This document shows positions 7,639 to 13,937 of a stretch of DNA of 17,770 nt, one piece after another. The position numbers and the translations under genes were made by a program. The stretch covers positions 576 through 18,345 of the forward strand of contig DOKP01000076.1 in assembly GCA_003510795.1 (NCBI GenBank), in the 5' to 3' direction. The stretch comes from Candidatus Moraniibacteriota bacterium. Lineage in GTDB: Bacteria > Patescibacteriota > Minisyncoccia > Moranbacterales > UBA9337. The notes beneath the pieces are model-generated. The model did no database searches. It was given only the letters and a program-made list of their open reading frames with translations, and was not told the DNA's origin. The stretch's first letter is position 1, and each line of letters opens with the position of its first letter.

Positions 7639-8304
7639 TTATTTAGTTAATTTTAAGTAAATAATATCGCTAGCAATTAACACTATTATACTAAATAAAT
7701 AAGAATATAACAAAGATTTACTTTTATAAGCGATTAAACCCGCTAGCAGTGCTGTCATCATATAAAAAATATAGTCTAAAGACAGTTGGTCCAAAATACT
7801 GAGAAAAAGTAAAAAAAACAAAAGCTGGATAAAAACAGCTGAAATATTAAATCTACTTTTAAAATAAAACATTACAAAGCCTCTAAAAAAAACTTCATAT
7901 AAAAATACAATTAAATTAACAATCAAAAATTCATACACAAATAAATACCAGAAACTATTGGTCATTTCATAATTTCCCAAAAAATATTCGTCTTTAAAGC
8001 CTGTATATTTAAAAACAACATAAAATAAAACTCCCATTATTAGAAAACAAATGGGCATAATCAAAAAACCTTCTCTCCATTTGTTGATTTGGAAGCCAAA
8101 ATTATGCAACTCTTTTTTTAATATTATCTTTATATAAAGAAAGGGCACCAGGCAGAGAAAAGCCAGACTTAAAGTAATCTCCTGAAAATAATTGCTTTTT
8201 ATCGGAAAAAACGAAAAAAGTAACATGCAAGCTAAAATAACTGCTGAAGTTACTATTGTTTCTGTATCAAATACTTCCTTTGTTTTTTTATAATTTATAT
8301 CCAT
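7639..8304 (-). CDS. CPBP-family (CAAX protease-like) membrane protein, probably inactive
   Basis: This 221-residue protein has about six to eight hydrophobic segments and weak similarity to the CPBP/Abi membrane-protein family. The recognisable part is FLYEVFFRGFVMF (134-146), matching the family motif EExxxR but with Tyr136 in place of the first glutamate; E137 and R141 remain. The family's second motif (FxxxH) should follow in the 155-172 helix, but there is no histidine there, and the third motif (HxxxN) is replaced by YSYLFSIIVLIASD near 200-213. Active members use these Glu and His residues for peptide-bond cleavage, so this copy is probably non-catalytic or only distantly related. It lies 19 bases upstream of the large surface protein and 83 bases downstream of the 206-aa membrane protein, on the same strand, so a chaperone or membrane-partner role is possible. 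Confidence 0.6.
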   Translation of the reverse strand: MDINYKKTKEVFDTETIVTSAVILACMLLFSFFPIKSNYFQEITLSLAFLCLVPFLYIKIILKKELHNFGFQINKWREGFLIMPICFLIMGVLFYVVFKYTGFKDEYFLGNYEMTNSFWYLFVYEFLIVNLIVFLYEVFFRGFVMFYFKSRFNISAVFIQLLFFLLFLSILDQLSLDYIFYMMTALLAGLIAYKSKSLLYSYLFSIIVLIASDIIYLKLTK

Positions 8305-8387
8305 TCTTTTATATCTTAAGTTTAAGAGGTTAATTCGATATTAAATATCTGCATTTTTTAAAAAAATCTTATTCTATAATTAAAATT

Positions 8388-9008
8388 TTAATTATAAACT
8401 TCTCCATATCCGTTATTAAATTTGGCGCTTCTTTTTCTGTCCGTTAATGACATCCAATAGATAATAGCTACTACCAATGTTTCAATTGGGAAAAAATTTA
8501 AACCAAATAATATTCCTTCAGCCAATGTTCCGGCAATTAAAACCAAAAATCTCCTCGTCATTCTTCTGGCCATTCTTCTTTGTGAAACAGAAATTCCGTC
8601 AAAAAGCAATATCAAGCCAATTGCAATTGAAACACATATTGTTATAACTGTCCCAATAGCCGGTAGTGCCAATACTACCGTAAGATCCAATAAATCTTTT
8701 AGTAGAGCTAGCGCAAAAGCTAATCCGTAGATAGGCACATCCATAGCCTGAATTTCTGTAGGCGCTGTAATAATATCTTTGGCTCCTTTGGCTATAGCCA
8801 GTGCTTGAGATGCTTTTCCCAATTTTCCATTATACCTTCCAGATTCTTTGGTGCGAACATCTTTTCCGTATAAATCATTTCTTCTGCTTAATTTTTTGTC
8901 ATCACTCATATTGGCTCTAATCCCATCAGCCCTATCTAATCTTTTTTCAACAGCCTTTCTTCTGGCTTCATCTAATCTTATTTTATTTTGTGTTTCTTCT
9001 TCAGGCAT
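8388..9008 (-). CDS. Small membrane protein of unknown function with charged N-terminal domain
   Basis: I do not recognise a named family. The 206-residue protein begins with about 85 highly charged residues, rich in Arg, Lys, Asp and Glu and probably helical and cytoplasmic. Hydrophobic segments follow at about 92-115, 117-138, 153-172 and 174-188, with an Arg-rich loop (QRRMARRMTRR, 143-153) between the second and third. There is no signal peptide and no Cys pair. It is encoded between the secretion-like ATPase and the surface-protein pair, on the same strand, so a small inner-membrane accessory component is a reasonable inference. The ATG at 9008 starts directly with MPEEETQ; no strong ribosome site precedes it. 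The reading frame and membrane character are solid, the role is not. Confidence 0.6.
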   Translation of the reverse strand: MPEEETQNKIRLDEARRKAVEKRLDRADGIRANMSDDKKLSRRNDLYGKDVRTKESGRYNGKLGKASQALAIAKGAKDIITAPTEIQAMDVPIYGLAFALALLKDLLDLTVVLALPAIGTVITICVSIAIGLILLFDGISVSQRRMARRMTRRFLVLIAGTLAEGILFGLNFFPIETLVVAIIYWMSLTDRKRSAKFNNGYGEVYN

Positions 9009-9098
9009 AATTTTATATCCCTAACAAATAAAGGCTACCTTTTTCTCTATTATATACTATACACCACTAAACCAAAAATTACATTCCTTTTCTAATCC

Positions 9099-9229
9099 GT
9101 CATTGCGAAAATAATTTGTACTCAAATTATTTGTGGCAATCTCAAAATATAATCCTTACGCAATCGTTATAGATTGCCACGTCAGGAGTTTTAAATCATC
9201 CGCAGGGATAATTTAAACATCGTAAAGAC
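9099..9229. repeat. Composite palindromic repeat of the GTCATTGCGA...GCAATCTC type
   Basis: About 131 bases fold into a cloverleaf-like shape. The outer arms are gtcattgcga (9099-9108) and tcgtaaagac (9220-9229), 8 of 10 matching. A perfect 10-bp hairpin lies at 9109-9118/9123-9132 with loop tact. A perfect 10-bp central stem is gtggcaatct (9133-9142) with agattgccac (9171-9180). A third stem is 9190-9201/9206-9217, 11 of 12 matching. From general knowledge, elements beginning GTCATTGCGA and containing GCAATCTC are dispersed repeats in many bacterial genomes. This copy has the same skeleton with AT-rich side arms. It contains no gene. Confidence 0.65.
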
Positions 9230-9230
9230 A

Positions 9231-9290
9231 TATTTGAAAATTGAAATATTGAAAATTTATTGGATATTGGATATTGAGCATTGAACATTA
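9231..9290. repeat. TATTGAA/CATTGAA word array
   Basis: Short, roughly heptameric words (ttgaaaa, attgaaa, tattgaa, tattgga, cattgaa) follow one another up to the stop codon of the ATPase gene. The same word family makes up the palindrome at 571-661. Such low-complexity arrays are common between genes in CPR genomes. No coding or promoter function is seen. Confidence 0.5.
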
Positions 9291-11096
9291 TTATTCCTCT
9301 AGGTCTCGTTTTGCTTCCTCTATTTCTAAAATTTGCCTTGGGTCTGAGGTAATAATTTGATCTTCACTATAAGAAGCCACCACTCTGATAGCGGCATGCT
9401 TATTGCCAGCAAAAAATATTCCCTCTCCTACATTACTTTCCAATAACAAAAATTTCTCTTGATCAGTCAGAAAAAATGTCTCTTGAACAATATCGATAGC
9501 CGCTGTGGATTGTTTCAAAAGAAATTGAGTAGAAGCATTTGTCACAATAGGCTTGCCGTAACGCGACATCATAAAATCATTGACATCCTGAGTAATCGTA
9601 GTTAAACCGGTATAATACTTTCTGCATCTCTTGGCTATTCCAAAGAGAAATGAAGCGGCATCCTCATGTTGCATCATTATCCAAGCTTCATCCGCCACTA
9701 CTAATCGTTTTTTCATATTAGATCGCATTTCATTCCAGATAAATTGTAAGACAACATACATAGCGATTGGTCGCAATTCATCTTCCAAATCGCGGATATT
9801 AAACACCACTAATTGCTTGTCTGTCTTTATATTGGTATGCTTATTCAAAAATCCGGAAAATATACCCTCAGTATATCTCTCCAATTTAAGCGCCAATGAT
9901 CTGGCTCCATCCATATTTCTCAAAACTTCATAAAGATCAGACATGGTAGGAAAACTATTTGGCTCCAATAAAGAGAAATTCGTCTCTTCGTTTATATCTC
10001 TAATAGCGTAAGTTTCTCTGATAGCATTGTCTAGAATAGAATTTTCTTCCGGAGTAAGATTTCCCAATATTAATCTCAAAAGTCCCACTAAATTAGCGAT
10101 GGCGTTTCTTAAGATGTCAGCTGAATCTTCGTCTTCCAATGCTCGCGGTAAATCGAAAGGATTAAGATGGTACTTAGAATTGAGAGATATTTTTATAAAA
10201 CTCCCTCCCACGGTCTCAGCTAAATGTTTATATTCATTTTCCGGATCAATTATTATGACATCCACTCCCAGCATCATTGATCTTATTATTTCTAACTTAA
10301 TCGCATAACTTTTTCCCGCTCCGGACTTGGCAAAAACTACCATATTAGCATTTTCCATTTCAAATCTATCAAATAGAATAAGACTGTTATTGTGACGATT
10401 AATACCGTACAAAACTCCAGAGTTAGAAGATAATTCAGCTGAAGCAAATGGAAAGATAGTCGAAAGAGGGGATGTATTTAAATTATTAGCCACATCCAAT
10501 CTGTCCTCTCCAAGTGGCACAGTTGAAGCCAACCCGTCTTCCATTCTAAAACTGGCTGGTTTTGCATAGACCATTTGCGCTTCCAACATCGCCTCGATAC
10601 TATTGGAAATTTTATTTAAATCCTTAGTGCTTTCTCCAAATATAGTTATATAGATTCCTACTCTAAAAAATCTCTCTGTTCCTTCTTGAAGTTTTGTCCT
10701 TAGCTCTTCGGTATTTTCCAGTGCTGACTCCAACATCGGATTTCTAACTTTTCCATCTTGGGCTTCGATGTTTATTCTGGATTGAATTTGGGTAGTAGTT
10801 TTTAGCAAACCCTTCAAAACCTTGCTACTATTTATCGGATGGATAAAAATTGAAATATTTATCGGATAATCTATATTAATTATCGAGGAAAACCAATTCA
10901 CGCTTAAAAATCTAGGGAAAGCCATGATAAAAATTGTCTTAGAAAAAGTATCACCAACTTCAATATGGCTCGGGGAAACCCTAAGAGCCGAAGGGGATAT
11001 TAAATCTTTTACCACCGCCACACCCTTTCTGTATTCATCCTCTTTCATCAGAATCGGATCTCTTTGAAATTTTTGATTTTTCTGATTTAAAAACAT
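9291..11096 (-). CDS. virB4: VirB4/TraC-type secretion ATPase, ATPase half
   Basis: This 601-residue protein is the motor of a type IV secretion-like system: VirB4 proteins hydrolyse ATP at the inner membrane to power substrate transfer or pilus assembly. The Walker A motif is AKSGAGKS at 256-263, followed by VDVIIIDPENEY (279-290), typical of the HerA/VirB4 superfamily. Walker B is RLVVADEAW (464-472), with the following TTITQDVNDF block (499-508) of this family. Residues 1-240 resemble the middle region of VirB4 before the nucleotide-binding core. The extreme N-terminal domain of full-length VirB4 (about 800 residues) is missing and appears as the separate gene immediately upstream, 45 bases away. 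The ATG at 11094-11096 has no clear Shine-Dalgarno. Family is certain; the symbol is used for the family rather than for proven equivalence. Confidence 0.9.
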   Translation of the reverse strand: MFLNQKNQKFQRDPILMKEDEYRKGVAVVKDLISPSALRVSPSHIEVGDTFSKTIFIMAFPRFLSVNWFSSIINIDYPINISIFIHPINSSKVLKGLLKTTTQIQSRINIEAQDGKVRNPMLESALENTEELRTKLQEGTERFFRVGIYITIFGESTKDLNKISNSIEAMLEAQMVYAKPASFRMEDGLASTVPLGEDRLDVANNLNTSPLSTIFPFASAELSSNSGVLYGINRHNNSLILFDRFEMENANMVVFAKSGAGKSYAIKLEIIRSMMLGVDVIIIDPENEYKHLAETVGGSFIKISLNSKYHLNPFDLPRALEDEDSADILRNAIANLVGLLRLILGNLTPEENSILDNAIRETYAIRDINEETNFSLLEPNSFPTMSDLYEVLRNMDGARSLALKLERYTEGIFSGFLNKHTNIKTDKQLVVFNIRDLEDELRPIAMYVVLQFIWNEMRSNMKKRLVVADEAWIMMQHEDAASFLFGIAKRCRKYYTGLTTITQDVNDFMMSRYGKPIVTNASTQFLLKQSTAAIDIVQETFFLTDQEKFLLLESNVGEGIFFAGNKHAAIRVVASYSEDQIITSDPRQILEIEEAKRDLEE

Positions 11097-11141
11097 ATTT
11101 GAATTTATTATTTAGTTAACCATGCAATAATGAATAATTTT

Positions 11142-11828
11142 TTATTCAAAATCCATTGCATCTAAGTCCTTTATCGTAGAATTTGAATAAACTGATGGAT
11201 TATAAGAAGAATATAATAATTCAATTAATTCTTCTGTATTCAAGATAGTTGCCCTAACTCCCAGAGAAGTCAAACCCGCGGAAATCTGATCTGCCCTTTG
11301 CCACAACTGATTCTTGTATGTTTCAAAAATTTCTATTGTTTCTTCGACCTGTTGTTTCGGGTTGAAAAAACTCATTATTTTATCTAGAAAACCATTTTCT
11401 AAATTTTCAACAGGAAAAAAGGGCACTACCAAATAAAATTGTTTTGTCATTATTTGAGATACTTCTGTTAAATCTTTGATGAAATTGGAATATTCGGAAA
11501 TTTGCAATCTTAATAGCTCATTGGTTTGAGTTTTCCTTTTCTTTTCCAATAATTCCAAATAGGGTTCTATATTAAGCCTTCTCGAGCTAATCATAATTTG
11601 GATAGGGAAATCCAAAGAGTTAATAAAATTTTGGTAACCTCCAATTATCGCTTCTTGCTCATCTGCTGATTTTAAATCAAAATTTATCGAAGAAACCAAA
11701 AAAATCGCCCGTAACGACTTATTTTTCAAAACCACTAAATCATTCTTTACTTCTTCTACGTTAACGTATTTTTGTGTACTCGTTCCCGCGTCTTTCTGTT
11801 TTTTATTTTTTGAATGCATCAATTCCAT
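11142..11828 (-). CDS. VirB4/TraC N-terminal domain protein (split from the ATPase)
   Basis: This 228-residue soluble protein has no nucleotide-binding motif. It begins with a short polar tail, then YVNVEEVKNDLVVLKNKS and LRAIFLVSSINFDLKS, which resemble the N-terminal beta-rich domain found at the start of VirB4/TraC proteins. QIMISSRRLNIEPYLELL (about 78-95) and FYLVVPFFPVE (132-142) are further typical blocks. In larger systems this domain is fused to the ATPase and contacts the membrane platform. Here it is encoded between the PrgI-like gene (6 bases upstream) and the ATPase (45 bases downstream), so it is probably the missing front part of VirB4 acting as a separate subunit. A stop codon and a new ATG separate the two, so no single frameshift explains the split. 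Confidence 0.75.
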   Translation of the reverse strand: MELMHSKNKKQKDAGTSTQKYVNVEEVKNDLVVLKNKSLRAIFLVSSINFDLKSADEQEAIIGGYQNFINSLDFPIQIMISSRRLNIEPYLELLEKKRKTQTNELLRLQISEYSNFIKDLTEVSQIMTKQFYLVVPFFPVENLENGFLDKIMSFFNPKQQVEETIEIFETYKNQLWQRADQISAGLTSLGVRATILNTEELIELLYSSYNPSVYSNSTIKDLDAMDFE

Positions 11829-11834
11829 ATTTCT

Positions 11835-12263
11835 TTATTTTTTATTTATTTCTTTTAAAATATCCGGCTCGCTGTCTAATATCTTTGATATATCATAAAT
11901 CTCTTTTTGCCTTAGAATTTTCCTTTCTATCGCTTTGCCTGCCACCTCTCTTTTATAGGATTCTTTCTCATTCGAAGGTTTTGCATTTCTATTCCAGACA
12001 TATACTTTTGGTTTAACAAAAAAGAAAAACATCGAACCTACAAATTTACTTAGAGGATATCCATAGGGGCGATAAAAGGCAAATGCCAAAAATACTACGC
12101 CAATAGGTATGGCAGTGATAAAGAAAGACAGCTTATTTTCCAGCACAAACCAAACTACAAACAAGGTCGCCGCCATAGCAAACAGCCACAATAATTGTTT
12201 GGCTGTCAGCGGCCCAACTATCCTGTCTTCAATATCTATAAATTGTGGGACATTATAATGCAT
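11835..12263 (-). CDS. PrgI-family inner-membrane protein (VirB3-like)
   Basis: This 142-residue protein matches the PrgI family found beside VirB4 in Gram-positive and CPR secretion loci. It starts MHYNVPQFIDIEDRIVGPLT, the usual opening, then has two membrane segments at about 24-41 and 45-63, followed by the family block FYRPYGYPLSKFVGSM (63-78) and KPKVYVWNR. The C-terminal 45 residues are charged and cytoplasmic. PrgI-like proteins take the place of VirB3 as a small membrane partner of the VirB4 ATPase. The gene lies directly upstream of the VirB4 N-terminal-domain gene, 6 bases apart, which supports joint translation. Its ATG overlaps by one base the stop of a short open frame made of repeat DNA (see 12299-12436). 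Confidence 0.85.
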   Translation of the reverse strand: MHYNVPQFIDIEDRIVGPLTAKQLLWLFAMAATLFVVWFVLENKLSFFITAIPIGVVFLAFAFYRPYGYPLSKFVGSMFFFFVKPKVYVWNRNAKPSNEKESYKREVAGKAIERKILRQKEIYDISKILDSEPDILKEINKK

Positions 12264-12298
12264 TATGATTTAATTTTAAATTTTGCTTGCTGCCAGAG

Positions 12299-12344
12299 CC
12301 TCTCCCTCTTGTACTCAAGGGGGAGATGTCCAGCAGGACAGAGG
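12299..12344. repeat. Palindromic repeat element A (CTCCCTCTTG/CAAGGGGGAG)
   Basis: Stem 1 pairs ctccctcttg (12302-12311) with caagggggag (12316-12325), 9 of 10 plus one G-T pair, loop tact. Stem 2 pairs tgtcc (12327-12331) with ggaca (12336-12340). An outer stem pairs cctct (12299-12303) with agagg (12340-12344), sharing end bases with the other stems. The GC-rich composition contrasts with the flanking AT-rich DNA. Elements of this look are familiar dispersed repeats in bacterial genomes. Confidence 0.65.
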
Positions 12345-12384
12345 GGGTTTTTAAATTTATTCGAACCCCTCCTCCCTCCGGGCA

Positions 12385-12436
12385 CCTCCCCTTGCTCCAC
12401 CGCTAAAGCTATGGCAACACGCGGTCCAAGGGGAGG
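12385..12436. repeat. Palindromic repeat element B (CCTCCCCTTG/CAAGGGGAGG)
   Basis: A perfect 10-bp inverted repeat, cctccccttg (12385-12394) and caaggggagg (12427-12436), encloses a second stem accgc (12399-12403) with gcggt (12421-12425). The element lies 40 bases from element A, and together they fill nearly all of the gap between the 489-aa gene and the PrgI-like gene. They give rise to a 64-codon open frame (12263-12457, minus) whose translation resembles no protein I know; it is treated as repeat-derived. Confidence 0.7.
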
Positions 12437-12453
12437 AGGCGTATCTAATATTT

Positions 12454-13923
12454 TCATTCCAACGGTTTTATTTTCCCGAAAAAATTATTCCATTTATCAT
12501 TTTTTGTCTTTACTCCATTGCCAGGAGTAATCTTCTCTTTCTCTACTGGTAATTGCTGTGGTGAGGTAAACTTTACGCTATCATCACTAATTTCAGCTGG
12601 CGCAACTTTATCCATCTTTTTATTCGCCTCTTTAACCATATTATTATCTTCTTTCAAGAAATGCGCGCTTCCCAAATCCCAATTGTTGCCCCGCACATGC
12701 CGTATAATGCCTTTCTTATTTTCTGATTTTTCCGCTTTGGAAATTCCGTTTAGCGAATCATCGCTTGCTATTCTCAGACTTTCACTTTCTTTCGGAGTTA
12801 CGTCTTGAAAAAATTTTATACCCCCGTTGGAGACTTGCGTTGATTCTTTTTTGTCAAATTCTTCTCTTTTTTTATTTCCGATTAAAAAATCAAATCTCCC
12901 TTTTTTCTCGCTAGCGTTCTCAACTTTTTTTGGAAAATCAATATTTTTTAATTCTACAATTTTTTCCTGGACTTGTTTGGCAATTATTTTATCTTCTTCC
13001 TCTTTTTTGTCAGTCTTGTTGGAAAAGCCATCTAAAAATCTCCGGTTACTTGCTACTGGCGCTGAGCCCTTATCTTCCAGCTTAATTATTTCCTCTTCTT
13101 TTTTAGTCGCCTCTTCATTCTGATAGTTTGTTTGATTGGCTTGTGGCTTATTATTTGTTATTTCTTTAATGAGAAATTTATTTTTGTTTTCCGCAGGCAT
13201 TAAATCAAATACAATTTCTTTTTTATCGATATCCACCTCCAGTAAAAATTCTTCATCCAGAGATTTCAATATCTTGGATAATTTTTGCCGTTCCGTGGCA
13301 TTTAATCCTTTGACATTTTTACTGTGGTAGAGATAGCTACTTCGTTTCATTACATCTCTGTTTCCTGCCCCTACAACACTGAAGTAATCACCAATCCAAT
13401 TTTCAATTGTTGGGCTAAATGCTTTGCCTCCTGTTTCCAAAAAAGCACCAGTTAGGTGTTGTCTTTTGATTTCGGGATATTTTTCCATTGCCCGAGCAAT
13501 TGTTATCTTTTCTTTCCTAACTGTAACTTGAGGCTTAACATCTTTATTTATAATTCTATCAATTATGTATTTAGCAATGCTTTCCGCTTCTTCTTTTTTA
13601 ATCTTTGATTCTTTTTCGATTACACTGGCGAAGTCTTCCAATTTTGCTTCTCCGAAATAATAACTGCGGATTACTCTGGCTACGGGAGCCATTTGCAGTA
13701 ATTCTAAATTAAAATGCGCGCAAACAGTTTTTATTTTTTCCGCTGTTTCACTGGATACTAGTTTGTCTTTAATATTTTCTGGTAACTCTATAAATTTATC
13801 CTGCCTTTTAATTACTTGCTCATCTGTTTCATCATCAGGATTTAAAGTACTAAAAACAGCTTGTGGACTTAAACACAATTTTTTTTGAATATCAATATCT
13901 AACTTCAAAAATTCAATTTTCAT
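12454..13923 (-). CDS. Unknown 489-residue protein within the secretion-like cluster
   Basis: I do not recognise the family. The ATG at 13923 (protein start MKIEFLKLDID) is preferred over a TTG at 13947 that would overlap the upstream gene; the preferred start leaves a 14-base gap and has a weak AAGAAA upstream. Residues 1 to about 250 look folded and mainly helical, with blocks such as QMAPVARVIRSYYFGEAKLE and KSSEAESIAK-like helices, ending in a beta-rich piece (FLLEVDIDKKEIVFDLMP). The remaining 240 residues are rich in Lys, Glu, Asn and Ser and probably disordered. There is no signal peptide or membrane segment, so it is cytoplasmic. Its position between the VirB6-like and PrgI-like genes makes a cytoplasmic regulator, adaptor or substrate-presenting role plausible. 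Confidence 0.65.
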   Translation of the reverse strand: MKIEFLKLDIDIQKKLCLSPQAVFSTLNPDDETDEQVIKRQDKFIELPENIKDKLVSSETAEKIKTVCAHFNLELLQMAPVARVIRSYYFGEAKLEDFASVIEKESKIKKEEAESIAKYIIDRIINKDVKPQVTVRKEKITIARAMEKYPEIKRQHLTGAFLETGGKAFSPTIENWIGDYFSVVGAGNRDVMKRSSYLYHSKNVKGLNATERQKLSKILKSLDEEFLLEVDIDKKEIVFDLMPAENKNKFLIKEITNNKPQANQTNYQNEEATKKEEEIIKLEDKGSAPVASNRRFLDGFSNKTDKKEEEDKIIAKQVQEKIVELKNIDFPKKVENASEKKGRFDFLIGNKKREEFDKKESTQVSNGGIKFFQDVTPKESESLRIASDDSLNGISKAEKSENKKGIIRHVRGNNWDLGSAHFLKEDNNMVKEANKKMDKVAPAEISDDSVKFTSPQQLPVEKEKITPGNGVKTKNDKWNNFFGKIKPLE

Positions 13924-13937
13924 ATAAATATTTCTTA

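Noticed and set aside
9099..9229. tRNA or structured RNA because of the cloverleaf-like fold
   Set aside because: There is no anticodon-arm or T-arm consensus and no CCA end, and the sequence fits a dispersed palindromic repeat type.
11097..11141. Frameshift joining the two VirB4 parts
   Set aside because: The upstream gene has an in-frame stop and the downstream gene its own ATG 45 bases later, so no single shift would fuse them.
12263..12457. 64-codon minus-strand frame between the 489-aa gene and the PrgI-like gene
   Set aside because: It is translated almost entirely from two palindromic repeats and resembles no protein. Kept as repeats and as a finding because of its coupled ends, not as a gene.
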